In this document: positions 18,619-30,045 of the stretch, one piece after another
How the letters are laid out: the number at the start of each line of letters is the position of its first letter
Numbering within the stretch: position 1 is the first letter of the stretch
Source of the DNA: Fervidobacterium pennivorans
GTDB lineage: Bacteria > Thermotogota > Thermotogae > Thermotogales > Fervidobacteriaceae
Assembly (NCBI RefSeq): GCF_001644665.1
Contig: NZ_CP011393.1
Span: 620,001 to 684,000 of the forward strand
Length of the DNA stretch: 64,000 nucleotides
Reading direction: 5' to 3'
Position numbers and translations under genes: made by a program
Notes under the pieces: model-generated
What the model was told of the DNA's origin: nothing
Database searches by the model: none
The model's input: the letters and a program-made list of their open reading frames with translations, nothing else

Positions 18619-19893
18619 ATGAGTTATGTTTTCTATCGGTTGTTAAAATATCGAGGTATCATCCCTCTTTTCCTAATTTCCATTAGCATCTATGTTTTTT
18701 CTGCCACAATAAAAGACCTTTCTCCATCCGCAGCTGAATATAAAGCTGTGAATTTCCTTGTAGAACAAAGGATTATGGATGTAGATGCCAATGGAAACTT
18801 TAAACCTTCTTTGCTTATAACGAAATTGGACCTTGCACGCTATTTGTATGCAATTATAGATAGATATAATTTAACAAGTTTACAAAGTACCAAATCTGAT
18901 GATTTGGTAAAGCTTGAATCAAGGATTACTACATTGGAAAGGCAGATATCTAGTATTCCTTCCAGTCAGTTTCAAAGTGCTTCGGCTTTACAAAGTGAAT
19001 TGAATGATTTAAAAAGAAGGCTTTTAGCAGTTGAAAGTAAAGTTACGAACCTTGAAAATAAAAGTACTGATTCTTCAAAGGACCAGCAAACAATTACCTC
19101 ACTACAGAGTGAACTTTCGGCACTAAATAAAAGAGTTACTGCTGTTGAAAATAAAATTTCAGCACTTTCCCAATCAAAAGATTTTACTAAAGACATAGCG
19201 CAATTGACAGCTCAAATAAATAGTTTAGAAGCGAGACTAAATGAATACGCTCAACTTAAGTATTACGGTGATGAAATTGAAAAACTTAAAGCAAGGGCAA
19301 CAGATTTAGAAAAAAAGGTTAACCACGCAACAAATACTATTAATTCACTATCAGAAAAAGTTTCCAAACTAGAAGCAGGTACTTCGGAAGATATTAAGAA
19401 TTTGCAGAATTTAACTTTGGCGAATATAAACGATTTGAGAAATCAGGTATTAGCGGAAATTGAGAAATTAAAGTCTCGAATTGGAACTATTGAGGAAGTT
19501 TTGGGAAAAGGGCAAGACTTTTTACAACGTTTAGAAGCCTTGGATGCTTTGACAATAATCAATACATTCTCTAACTTGGAAGTACTTTCCAACCGATTTG
19601 ACCAACTTGAAGCAAGATTCAAAAAGCTTGAAGATGGTCTTTCACAAGTGGTCTTGGAGCAAAAATATATTCTAGACAAACTTGTCATTTCTCAGAATTC
19701 TGAGGAAAAGATAGACTCTTTAGAGCAAAAAGTTTCTCAACTTGAATCTTCTAATACAACTAATAACGAGAACTTGAAAAAACTTTCATCGCAAGTAGAG
19801 AACTTAAACAGTCAATTGATGACTATGCGAACAATAACTTACATTAGTTTGTTAGTTGCCATAGTCGCAGGAATTCTTGTACTTCTCAAATGA
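18619..19893 (+). CDS. Omp-alpha-like tether: SLH domain, long coiled coil, C-terminal membrane anchor
   Basis: About 424 residues. After a signal-like hydrophobic segment there is an SLH-type domain (LSPSAAEYKAVNFLVEQRIM, then a GNFKPSLLITKLDLARYLY core), which in this phylum binds the cell wall. Roughly 300 residues of heptad-rich coiled coil follow, and the protein ends in a single hydrophobic helix (YISLLVAIVAGILVLL). This order matches the Thermotoga Omp-alpha protein that spans the periplasm and links the toga to the wall. I use the ATG at 18619, which has a GAGGTGA site; the GTG at 18610 is too close to it. It is co-oriented with the PEGA protein and the patatin genes. Confidence 0.82.
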   Translation: MSYVFYRLLKYRGIIPLFLISISIYVFSATIKDLSPSAAEYKAVNFLVEQRIMDVDANGNFKPSLLITKLDLARYLYAIIDRYNLTSLQSTKSDDLVKLESRITTLERQISSIPSSQFQSASALQSELNDLKRRLLAVESKVTNLENKSTDSSKDQQTITSLQSELSALNKRVTAVENKISALSQSKDFTKDIAQLTAQINSLEARLNEYAQLKYYGDEIEKLKARATDLEKKVNHATNTINSLSEKVSKLEAGTSEDIKNLQNLTLANINDLRNQVLAEIEKLKSRIGTIEEVLGKGQDFLQRLEALDALTIINTFSNLEVLSNRFDQLEARFKKLEDGLSQVVLEQKYILDKLVISQNSEEKIDSLEQKVSQLESSNTTNNENLKKLSSQVENLNSQLMTMRTITYISLLVAIVAGILVLLK

Positions 19894-19923
19894 ATGTAGA
19901 ATAACCAGAAAGGAATTGTGATT

Positions 19924-20706
19924 ATGGTTGGACTTGCTCTTCAAGCCGGAGGCGTAAAGGGATTTTCGCATATCGCAACACTGAAAGTTTTTGAAGAATG
20001 CAACGTCAAACCTGATGTTATTTCAGGTTCATCGGCAGGTTCTATTGTTGGTGCGTTATATGCATTACATGGCAGTTCAGAAATTGCTTACAAGGTCTTT
20101 GCTGAAACAGTTCGTAAATTTCTCAAAAAACAAAGAACAAAACCTGAGCCAATAATGAATTTAGAGATGGTTATAAAAGATGCTCTTTACAGCCTGGATG
20201 AGTTCTACCAGTTTTTCAAAGAAATGTTTGGTAAGAAAAAATTTTCAGAGATAAAGACCAAACTTTTAGTCGTAGCTTTCGATATTGAAACTTGGAAGAG
20301 TTTCGTTATAGATGAAGGTTATCTTGTCGATGCGGTTCTAGCAAGTTGCACTGTTCCCGGAGTGTTTGAGCCTACGTACATTGCGGGTGCTCGAATGCTT
20401 GATGGTGGTGTTTTATCACCAATTCCTACTTTTGAATTAAAAGACTACGGGGCTGATACCATAGTAGCTAGCGCTTTTGAAGAACTAATACCACCGTACG
20501 CAACACATACGGAACTCATGCTTACCGTAGATGCAGTTAAAGAGTCGTACATTGTGCAAAACGAACTCAGTGAAGCGGATTTCACATTTTTTTATCCCGT
20601 AAGTGTTAACTGGCAGGATTTTGCTAAATACGAAGAAGTTTATAAAAATGCTTTAATTGTTGCAAGGAGAGTGAAGGATGAGTTTGAGAATTTCATTAGG
20701 CGGTGA
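19924..20706 (+). CDS. Patatin-like phospholipase
   Basis: 260 residues with a complete patatin catalytic set: the glycine-rich oxyanion loop LQAGGVKGFSH, the nucleophile elbow GSSAG (GxSxG) and the Asp of the dyad in LDGGVLSP. Such proteins hydrolyse acyl esters of phospholipids, usually at the inner membrane. ATG at 19924 is preferred over GTG at 19918 for ribosome-site spacing. The next gene starts 29 nt before this one ends and appears to be a degenerate relative. Confidence 0.88.
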   Translation: MVGLALQAGGVKGFSHIATLKVFEECNVKPDVISGSSAGSIVGALYALHGSSEIAYKVFAETVRKFLKKQRTKPEPIMNLEMVIKDALYSLDEFYQFFKEMFGKKKFSEIKTKLLVVAFDIETWKSFVIDEGYLVDAVLASCTVPGVFEPTYIAGARMLDGGVLSPIPTFELKDYGADTIVASAFEELIPPYATHTELMLTVDAVKESYIVQNELSEADFTFFYPVSVNWQDFAKYEEVYKNALIVARRVKDEFENFIRR

Positions 20707-21433
20707 TATTCCACATTATTTGGGAGCTATTGGACTCTTAAATGCTCTTTCGGAAAAGAAGGTTACAGAAAGAGAAGATTTAGAGATACATTGTAGCGGT
20801 TTTTCTTGTATCCCTTTGATTTTATGGACATATCAAAGAAATAATTCATACAACATTCTTTCAACAATGTGGGGTGAAGCTTCCAAGTTTTTCAAAGGTA
20901 TCTCTAAACCTTCCTTACCAGACATTGGGAAAGACATTCTGCTTTTGTATAAGATGCAGAAAAAGGTAGATTTAGAGTCATCAAGACAAAAACTCAGTGA
21001 ATTTGTTGAGAAGTGGATTCCAAATGTGGAAATTGAAGAGCATGACAAAATAAAAATACATGCTTTTAATTTAGATAAAAAACAGAATGAAATTCTTTAC
21101 GGCAATGCAAGAGAAGTTTTAATACATGCTCTTCCTTATCCTATTGATTTTGCTCCTGTTGACGGGTATATTTCTTCAAGTTGGGTCGTTGGAATTCCTG
21201 AAGGTGATGGTATAATATACATTGATTGGTATGTTCCTTTTGAACCTCGTAGGGCCACTGACTTCCTTCTGATGGCTACCTTTGCCAGGACATCTTCTCT
21301 TATTAAGCGTGTAACTGAAAAAGCAAAAGCAACAGTAAGTATCAGACTTAGTGGTTCCGCTTTTACGGATTTTAGATACGTCAGTAATCGTTTTTATTTA
21401 GCTGGTAAAGAGCTCATAGAAAAGTGTTTGTGA
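20678..21433 (+). CDS. Probable degenerate patatin-like protein
   Basis: 251 residues. The N-terminal LGGDIPHYLGAIGLLNAL is laid out like the patatin loop in the upstream gene. The nucleophile region reads CSGFSCIP, so the serine is kept but the final glycine of GxSxG is lost. PVDGYISSS occupies the position of the DGG element. Overall similarity to the neighbour is low and the assignment rests on motif order. It may be a catalytically weak or regulatory partner of the upstream lipase. Start has a clear AAGGAGAG site inside the preceding gene, which implies coupled translation. Confidence 0.55.
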   Translation: MSLRISLGGDIPHYLGAIGLLNALSEKKVTEREDLEIHCSGFSCIPLILWTYQRNNSYNILSTMWGEASKFFKGISKPSLPDIGKDILLLYKMQKKVDLESSRQKLSEFVEKWIPNVEIEEHDKIKIHAFNLDKKQNEILYGNAREVLIHALPYPIDFAPVDGYISSSWVVGIPEGDGIIYIDWYVPFEPRRATDFLLMATFARTSSLIKRVTEKAKATVSIRLSGSAFTDFRYVSNRFYLAGKELIEKCL

Positions 21434-21484
21434 TCAGCAATATCGAAATCTAAAGAAAAATTAATACACTTCGGAGGGATGCTT

Positions 21485-22153
21485 ATGAAAAGGTTTTTTA
21501 GGATAGCTGGCATTATTATTTTATTGGTTGCCGTTGTAGTAGTTTTGACTTCTCAAACCTCAACAACGGCAACTCAGAAAAAATCTAAGACAGTGCGGGT
21601 TTCAGCAGATTATGTTGAACCAAAAAGTGACGTTATTTACTACAAAGGTCGTGTTTTTGTAAATATCGATGAGGATAAGGTAAGTCTTAGAACAACGGAG
21701 ATGTACGTTAAAAAGGTTGGAGACAAGTGGAAAATCGTAGAAATTCCAACTAAGGTCGAATTCACATTTGATGGTGGTAGCGCCGTTGCCGATAAAATGA
21801 CCTATGACTTAGATAACAGAACGGGTGTTCTGACCAACTCGACAGTCACTATTATTGATACGAAAAGTAATGAGAAAATAATTGTGGTTACGGACAACCT
21901 AAGTTACGACCTTGAAAACGACAAATACAGTGGAACTAAAAAAGGCGGGGTAAGTATTACAAAAGGTGACATAACCGCTGTGGCTGACAGGTTCGAATAT
22001 GACAAAAAGAAAGGAGAAGTTTATCTTTACGGAGCGGTGGTAATTAACGACCCGAAAAAAGGTATTAAGATGACAGCATCAGATGCTGTTATATACACCG
22101 AAAAGAACGACATGAAAGCTAACAATGTTAGCATTGAACTGAAGGTTGATTAA
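21485..22153 (+). CDS. LptA/OstA-like periplasmic protein
   Basis: 222 residues with an N-terminal membrane anchor or signal (FRIAGIIILLVAVVVVLTS) and repeated OstA-type beta strands (VRVSADYVEPKSDVIYYKG, VVTDNLSYDLENDKYSG, VADRFEYDKKKGEVYLYG). LptA proteins form beta-jellyroll bridges that carry lipids across the periplasm. Thermotogota have an outer sheath but no classical LPS, so here a lipid or sheath-assembly role is only inferred. The second ATG is preferred (GGAGGG, 6-nt spacing). It closes the envelope run. Confidence 0.75.
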   Translation: MKRFFRIAGIIILLVAVVVVLTSQTSTTATQKKSKTVRVSADYVEPKSDVIYYKGRVFVNIDEDKVSLRTTEMYVKKVGDKWKIVEIPTKVEFTFDGGSAVADKMTYDLDNRTGVLTNSTVTIIDTKSNEKIIVVTDNLSYDLENDKYSGTKKGGVSITKGDITAVADRFEYDKKKGEVYLYGAVVINDPKKGIKMTASDAVIYTEKNDMKANNVSIELKVD

Positions 22154-22217
22154 ACGTTATTCACCAAACCCAGAATAAGAAAATTTTGAAGACTCTTCAA
22201 AAAGATGGGGGATTAAG

Positions 22218-23126
22218 GTGAAGAGGATAATAATTTCCGGACCAACCGCTTCAGGAAAAACCGAATTTTCGATCCAGCTCGCAGAACACTTACCGATAGA
22301 AGTCATCTCCATGGATTCTAGGCAGATATATAAATACATGGACATTGGAACGGCAAAACCGGATCCATACCAGTTATCGTTAGTAAAGCACCACATGATT
22401 GACATTATCGAACCAAACGAGTATTTTAACGCCTTTCTGTATCAAAAAATGGCAAAGGAGAAGGAAGAAGAGGTTAAAAAAGCTGGTAAAATACCAATAT
22501 ACGTAGGAGGCACAGGTCTATACATAGATGCCTTAGTAAAAGGCTTCTTTGAAGGTGTCTCTCGTGATGAAAACATTAGGAAAGAACTCAGTAAGCTAAA
22601 TGAGCAAGAACCGGGGATTCTAAGAAAGATGCTTGAGGAATTCGACCCAGAAGCTGCAGCCAGAATACATCCACAAGATGTGAAGCGTACGATAAGGGCA
22701 TTAGAGGTATACCTAAAAACAGGTAAAAGAATTTCTGAATTGCAGACCCAAAAAGCAAATTACGATGATTTCATTCTTATTGTTTTGAACCCGAAAAGGG
22801 AAGAACTTTACGAAAGAATAAATCAACGCGCTGAAAAGATGATAGAACACGGACTTATCGATGAAGTAAAGATGCTTGTGGAAAAATACGGTAAGAACCT
22901 TGATGCTTTCAAAACTATAGGTTACAGAGAGATAATCGACTACTTGGATGGAATTTACAGTCTAGAATTGGCTTTGCACTTAATAAAAAGAAATACTCGC
23001 CATTACGCAAGAAGACAGATAATTTACCTTAGAAGGTTTCCAAATGCTGTATGGCTTGAACCTGGTAAACAGGCTTTGGAAACAGTGCTTAAAATCATAC
23101 AAAAAGAAGTCCAATCGATCTTGTGA
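22218..23126 (+). CDS. miaA: tRNA dimethylallyltransferase
   Basis: MiaA transfers the dimethylallyl group to adenosine 37 of tRNAs that read UNN codons. 302 residues, usual length. Motifs are the P-loop GPTASGKTEFS, the catalytic SMDSRQIYKYMDIGTAKP, VGGTGLYIDAL and the late TIGYREIIDYLDG. GTG start with a GGGGG site. It is followed within the same operon by dnaX. Confidence 0.95.
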   Translation: MKRIIISGPTASGKTEFSIQLAEHLPIEVISMDSRQIYKYMDIGTAKPDPYQLSLVKHHMIDIIEPNEYFNAFLYQKMAKEKEEEVKKAGKIPIYVGGTGLYIDALVKGFFEGVSRDENIRKELSKLNEQEPGILRKMLEEFDPEAAARIHPQDVKRTIRALEVYLKTGKRISELQTQKANYDDFILIVLNPKREELYERINQRAEKMIEHGLIDEVKMLVEKYGKNLDAFKTIGYREIIDYLDGIYSLELALHLIKRNTRHYARRQIIYLRRFPNAVWLEPGKQALETVLKIIQKEVQSIL

Positions 23127-23167
23127 AATTTACATCAGTATTTCAGCGTTTAGCAGAGGTGGAGCAT

Positions 23168-24763
23168 ATGGAAGCGCTGTATAGAAAATATAGGCCTACA
23201 AGGTTCTCAGAAATAGTGGGACAAGAACATATCAAGAGGTTGTTAAAAAACGCCCTTGAAAAACGAAGAATTAGTCATGCATATATCTTTGCTGGTCCTC
23301 GTGGAACAGGAAAAACAACGACTGCAAGAATTATTGCAAAATCATTAAATTGTGAGAAGAATCAATATGGGGAACCATGCAACGAGTGTGTTTCTTGTAA
23401 AGCAATCGACAGTGGTTCGCATTTAGATGTTATAGAACTTGACGCTGCATCAAACAGAGGAATTGACGAAGTAAGGAGAATTAGAGATGGTGTCAATTTC
23501 ACACCAGTTATGGGGAAATATAAAGTTTATATTATTGACGAGGTTCATATGCTTACGAAAGAAGCATTCAATGCTCTTTTGAAGACCCTTGAAGAACCTC
23601 CCGAACATGTTGTCTTTATCCTAGCCACTACAAACCCTGAAAAGATACCTCCAACTATCATTTCTCGATGCCAGGTTTTGGAATTCCGAAACATATCAAA
23701 CGAAGAAATTAAAAACAGGCTCAGAGAGATTTGTATTAAAGAAGGTTACGACGTGACAGAAGATGCTTTAGAGAAAATAGTGAAAAAGGCCGCAGGTGGG
23801 CTTAGAGATGCACTTTCCATCCTGGAACAAGTAGTGAGGTACTCAGGTGGTGAAGTTACTGCAGAAACTGTGAACGAGGCTTTGGGATTAGTAAGCGAGG
23901 AAACAATCGATAAATTTATCGAGGCTATAATCACTGGGAATTTGGAAAGTATTGAAAGTATTATCGATGAAGTTTACACCGAAAGAGGAGATTTTGATAC
24001 ATTTTTGACACAAGTTATGGAAAAGCTATTGGAAAAGAAAAGCGGTCAAGGTATTAAATTAGCTTCTGAAATTTATAGAATACAAAAAGAGTTAAAACTT
24101 GCCGAAGAAAAACTACTGTTAGCAAAAGTGTTGTTAATTAATTTGGCGTTGCCATCCACTAAAGCAATTGGAACAACAACTTTAGAGATAACCTCGACAG
24201 TTTCAGCAAAAGGTGAAAGAATAACCAGCAACAATCAAGTCACAAATGAGAAGCAAGCGTTAACTCCTACGGAGCACGATAGAAAAGTCGGAGGAAATAA
24301 CCAAGAAAAAGAAGAAGTTATAGAAGTTATGCAACCAAGAGTAGAAATGCCACTTGAGCAATCTGGTGACGTCAAGCAAGAAGAAAATACGAGAGAATCT
24401 CCAAAACTTGTCGAATTTTCAACTTCAGATAAGAAAGATGTAGAACATTCTGCTTCAGAAAACGCCTCTCAACTAAATCAAACATTTGTAACAAAAGAAA
24501 TATTAGAAGAGTTAAAACTCAATGGAGACTTATCCATTTTTGTTGGTTTGTCGCTTGCGACAGTCTATGAACTCGACGATGTTGTAAGAATTGTCTTTGA
24601 CAAATCAAAACAGTTCAGTTATGAGGTAATGAAAGAAAAGAAAGACCAAATAGCTCTACTTTACCAGAAAAAATCAGGCAAGAACAGAGAAGTTGTTGTA
24701 GAGCTTTCGGATGATGAGCACGACCCTGTTTTGGAGAAGTTAAAGATTCTGCTCACGGACTAA
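23168..24763 (+). CDS. dnaX: DNA polymerase III subunit gamma/tau
   Basis: This clamp-loader ATPase begins with the typical MEALYRKYRPTRFSEIVGQ, so I start at 23168 with its GAGGTGG site, not at 23123. It has Walker A GPRGTGKTT, a Zn-binding cluster (Cys residues in CEKN...PCNECVSC), Walker B IIDEVHML and sensor 1 ATTNPEKIP. Domain III is followed by a Glu/Lys/Thr-rich linker (around residues 350-440) and a short C-terminal domain. At 531 residues it is a compact tau. I see no obvious long slippery run to generate gamma by frameshift. Confidence 0.94.
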   Translation: MEALYRKYRPTRFSEIVGQEHIKRLLKNALEKRRISHAYIFAGPRGTGKTTTARIIAKSLNCEKNQYGEPCNECVSCKAIDSGSHLDVIELDAASNRGIDEVRRIRDGVNFTPVMGKYKVYIIDEVHMLTKEAFNALLKTLEEPPEHVVFILATTNPEKIPPTIISRCQVLEFRNISNEEIKNRLREICIKEGYDVTEDALEKIVKKAAGGLRDALSILEQVVRYSGGEVTAETVNEALGLVSEETIDKFIEAIITGNLESIESIIDEVYTERGDFDTFLTQVMEKLLEKKSGQGIKLASEIYRIQKELKLAEEKLLLAKVLLINLALPSTKAIGTTTLEITSTVSAKGERITSNNQVTNEKQALTPTEHDRKVGGNNQEKEEVIEVMQPRVEMPLEQSGDVKQEENTRESPKLVEFSTSDKKDVEHSASENASQLNQTFVTKEILEELKLNGDLSIFVGLSLATVYELDDVVRIVFDKSKQFSYEVMKEKKDQIALLYQKKSGKNREVVVELSDDEHDPVLEKLKILLTD

Positions 24764-24789
24764 ATTAAAAGAAAGGATGTGAGCATCAC

Positions 24790-25847
24790 ATGGTTGATAT
24801 CTATGAAATCATAAGTAAAGCAAAAAATGCAAGGGCTACCGATGTTCATATATCTGTGGGAAATCCTCCGATAATTCGTGTGGACGGTTATCTAACAAAA
24901 ATGCAAGGTTATCCAACACTTTCTTATGGTGAGGTAAAGGAAATTGTAACTCGACTTTTGGAAGAACATGACATCATGAGTCATAATAAAGAAGTAGACT
25001 TTTCTTTCGGATTCGAAGATGTTAGGATTAGGGCAAATCTCTACTACGAACGTGGTAACCCTGCACTTGCCTTAAGAATTATTACCAAACGTATAAGAAC
25101 TTTCGAAGAACTCGGGCTGCCAACAACAATTCGAGATTTTTGTGACAGGGATACAGGGTTAATTATTATAACAGGTCCTACGGGTAGTGGTAAATCAACG
25201 ACCCTTGCAGCCATGGTTGATTACATTAACTCTAAATACGCTTACCACATTATTACAATAGAAGACCCCATAGAATACGTTTTCGAAAACAAGAACTCAT
25301 TGATCCATCAACGCGAAGTTGGAAGGGACACGGAGTCATTTGCAGATGGTCTCAAATACGCTCTCAGACAGGACCCTGATATAATTCTCGTTGGTGAAAT
25401 GAGGGATTTAGAGACGATATCATTAGCTTTAACTGCTGCCGAAACGGGACATCTTGTGCTTGGAACTCTTCACACAAATTCCGCCGCAACAGCTCCTGAG
25501 AGAATCGTTGATGTTTTTCCTGCACATCAGCAAAAACAAGTTTCTCTGCAACTTGCCAACACACTGGTTGGCGTTATCTATCAAAGACTTGTCCCAAAGA
25601 AAACGATAGGAATGATGCCAATTGCCGAAATTCTTGTAGCTAACGCTGCTGTAAAAAATCTCATAAGAGAGGGAAAGATACACCAAATAGAAAGTATCAT
25701 GCAAACTGCTCAAAAGCTTGGTAACGTGCTTTTTGACGACGCTTTACTAAAAGCATATTTCACTGGAGAAATAACGAAAGAAACAGTAATCGGTTTTGCT
25801 CGCAATCCAGAGGAGGTGGCTAAAAAGATAGGATGGACAGGAATTTA

Positions 25848-25848
<1 letters not shown>
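24790..25848 (+). CDS. pilT: Type IV pilus retraction ATPase PilT
   Basis: 352 residues. PilT depolymerises type IV pili for twitching and DNA uptake. It shows Walker [12 protein letters not shown], the Asp box [10 protein letters not shown], Walker [15 protein letters not shown], the His box [19 protein letters not shown], and the PilT-type AIRNLIRE-like segment (VKNLIREGK). No pilin genes are nearby. The stop overlaps the prfA start. Confidence 0.93.
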
Positions 25849-27523
<1,675 letters not shown>

Positions 27524-27577
27524 CGGTTTTTTATCATGGGTTAATGATTTTTTTGATTTTTAGGAGGTGGCTAATAA

Positions 27578-28846
27578 TTGAGCGAAGGTATCAGCATGAA
27601 ACAACTTGAAGAAATGACAATGAAAGAATTGTATGAGCTAGCGAGAAAATACGACATTCCAAGATATACTAGTATGAGGAAACAGGATTTAATATTCGAA
27701 ATTCTCGAAGCGAAAGCAAAAGCTGAAGGATACTTTTTTGGAGAAGGTGTACTTGAAATAGCCCCGGATGGCTATGGCTTTTTGAGAAGTTTGGAAACGA
27801 TGCTTTCAGGACCAAAAGACATATATGTTTCACAGTCGCAAATTCGAAAATTTAATCTGAATACCGGAGACATTGTTTCTGGTGTTATCCGTCCTCCAAA
27901 AGAGGGTGAACGTTTCAACGCAATGATTAAGATTGAAGCAATAAATTATAAACCACCAGAATTTGCCAACGAACGTGTCAATTTTGAAAACCTTACTCCA
28001 GATTATCCAAAAGAGCGATATATACTTGAAACCAAACCTGACGTTTTCTCTACAAGGCTTATAGATTTATTTGCTCCAATAGGAAAAGGGCAACGAGGTA
28101 TGATTGTTGCACCACCAAAAGCTGGGAAAACAACAATCCTTAAAGAGATTGCGAATGGAATTGCGGAAAATCATCCGGATACATTCAGAATAGTTTTGCT
28201 AATTGATGAAAGACCGGAAGAGGTAACCGATATTAAAGAATCTGTTGATGCAAAAGTAATTGCCGCTCCCTTTGATATGCCATCTGAAAAGCAAATAAAA
28301 ATAGCTGAATTAACATTGGAAATGTGTAAGCGACTTGTGGAGTACGGCAATCACGTTGTTGTGCTTTTGGATAGTTTGACAAGGCTTGCAAGAGTCTACA
28401 ATGTAACGGTACCACCGAGTGGGAAATTATTAACTGGTGGTGTTGACCCTGCTGCGCTTCATAAACCTAAGCAATTCTTCGGAGCTGCCCGTAACACTCG
28501 TGAGGGTGGAAGTTTGACCATAATAGCAACCGCACTTGTTGAAACCGGTTCAAAAATGGACGAAGTAATATTCGAAGAATTCAAAGGAACAGGTAACATG
28601 GAGCTGGTTTTGTCAAGACAACTTGCAAACAAAAGGATATTCCCAGCAATTAACATTACACTTTCTGGAACTAGAAGAGAGGAACTGCTCATTGAGCAGT
28701 CCAACCTTAAGAAAATCTGGTTATTGAGACGTATGCTTGATTCCATGAGCGAAGAAGAAGGTCTGAAATTACTTCTAAACAAGCTTAAAGATACGAAAAC
28801 AAATGCAGAATTCTTAGCACTCATAGATGCTCAAAAAAATGTTTAG
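27578..28846 (+). CDS. rho: Transcription termination factor Rho (intact copy)
   Basis: 422 residues. The N-terminal Rho-N domain (MKQLEEMTMKELYELARKY) and the cold-shock-like RNA-binding domain (EGVLEIAPDGYGFLRS) precede the RecA-type motor. The motor has Walker A APPKAGKTT, Walker [10 protein letters not shown] and the Q-loop region. It starts at TTG with an AGGAGGTGG site. This is the complete copy; a 5'-truncated second rho gene lies at 60101-60920 and differs by many synonymous changes. Confidence 0.96.
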   Translation: MSEGISMKQLEEMTMKELYELARKYDIPRYTSMRKQDLIFEILEAKAKAEGYFFGEGVLEIAPDGYGFLRSLETMLSGPKDIYVSQSQIRKFNLNTGDIVSGVIRPPKEGERFNAMIKIEAINYKPPEFANERVNFENLTPDYPKERYILETKPDVFSTRLIDLFAPIGKGQRGMIVAPPKAGKTTILKEIANGIAENHPDTFRIVLLIDERPEEVTDIKESVDAKVIAAPFDMPSEKQIKIAELTLEMCKRLVEYGNHVVVLLDSLTRLARVYNVTVPPSGKLLTGGVDPAALHKPKQFFGAARNTREGGSLTIIATALVETGSKMDEVIFEEFKGTGNMELVLSRQLANKRIFPAINITLSGTRREELLIEQSNLKKIWLLRRMLDSMSEEEGLKLLLNKLKDTKTNAEFLALIDAQKNV

Positions 28847-28875
28847 ATTTATTGAGCGGTGTGAGAGGTGCATTT

Positions 28876-30045
28876 ATGTCTTCTGAACGCTCCTACTTAC
28901 TGTGGGAACAACCCAATGGAAGATTTTTGGTTTTTCTAATCACATTTGTGATATTTTTAAGTCATGTGACCTTACTGTTAGCAGTTTCACAGAAGGCAAT
29001 AGAATATTACTCTGCTGCGGAACTTTCCTATAAATCCGGGGACTATTCGACTGCTTTGAAAAATTACGAGTTAGCGCTCTCGACCGATCCTACAATAGAA
29101 GGATACGATTCTCAGATAAAGTTTAAAATGGGTATATCTGCCTATATGGTGGGTGACTACGACAAAGCAAGAAGTTATCTTGCCGGTTACAACAATGAAT
29201 TTGTCAGAGCCCTGCTTGATTCTATAAGCCAGCGAAAAGCTCAGGATGAATGGAAAAAATGGATTTCAACCTACAGACCAACAACTGTAGAAGAAGCTAC
29301 ACAAGTAGCTTCTCAAGTGGAGAAAAAATCTAAAAGTAACTTTTTACCTATTTTTCTCATCTTTGTGATAACATTTGCTGTTCTTTTGATTGCAGAGTTT
29401 AGAATTTACAAAGCTAGAAGGATGGTAATTGAGCTTCCTAAAAAACCTGCCGAAGCCACCTTGCCACCCTCGACCGTTGGTCAAAATGTTTCTGAAAGTT
29501 TTGTAGAGCCTTCTGAAAAATTGTTTTCTGAGGAGTTCGAACTTATACCAAAAGAAGCAAGAATTGTTGATTTTGAACAACTATTGCAAAGTGAAATTGA
29601 TGTTTTCAAAGATATCTTCGAACAAATACCTCAAAAAGAGGAAACAAAGCAAAAACCAACAGAAGCTAAAGGTGCAGAAGAAATTGAAAAGGAACGTCTC
29701 GCTGAAGCAGCCGATAAAGCGGTTGAAAGAGAGAAAATCGTTGAGGAAATACTGGGTGAAACTAAGGAACTAATCGAGGATTTGGGGAAAGAAATCGTTG
29801 AACAACCTCAAGAAGAGGTACCTCAAACAGAACAAATAGAAATAGAAAGCATTGAAGCAGAACTTTTGAGTAAATTAAGGACTCAAAGAGATAGCTGGGC
29901 TGAAGAGAGCCAGCCCTCAGCCGAATTCTACGAGGAGATACAAAAAGATTTCTCAGAATATGACACTTTGGAAAAAATAACAGAAGAAGAAACTAAAATA
30001 TTAGTTGAAAAACTCATTAAACTTAGGCAGGGGGAGAATAATTGA
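28876..30045 (+). CDS. Membrane protein with TPR and acidic tail
   Basis: 389 residues. An N-terminal hydrophobic helix (FLVFLITFVIFLSHVTLLLAV) precedes TPR-like repeats (AIEYYSAAELSYKSGDYSTA, then FKMGISAYMVGDYDKA). A second transmembrane helix (FLPIFLIFVITFAVLLIAEF) follows, and a long Glu/Lys-rich cytoplasmic tail makes up the rest. This gives a periplasmic TPR loop between two helices. The ATG at 28876 is chosen for its GAGAGGTG site. No family function is recognised. It overlaps the next transporter gene by 4 nt, which suggests a functional link. Confidence 0.65.
   Translation: MSSERSYLLWEQPNGRFLVFLITFVIFLSHVTLLLAVSQKAIEYYSAAELSYKSGDYSTALKNYELALSTDPTIEGYDSQIKFKMGISAYMVGDYDKARSYLAGYNNEFVRALLDSISQRKAQDEWKKWISTYRPTTVEEATQVASQVEKKSKSNFLPIFLIFVITFAVLLIAEFRIYKARRMVIELPKKPAEATLPPSTVGQNVSESFVEPSEKLFSEEFELIPKEARIVDFEQLLQSEIDVFKDIFEQIPQKEETKQKPTEAKGAEEIEKERLAEAADKAVEREKIVEEILGETKELIEDLGKEIVEQPQEEVPQTEQIEIESIEAELLSKLRTQRDSWAEESQPSAEFYEEIQKDFSEYDTLEKITEEETKILVEKLIKLRQGENN

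Noticed and set aside
23123-23167. N-terminal extension of dnaX
   Set aside because: The family starts at MEALYRKYRP, which has its own GAGGTGG site at 23168.
24040-24420. Possible programmed frameshift for a short gamma form of dnaX
   Set aside because: No long A-run with a nearby strong hairpin was found in the linker region.
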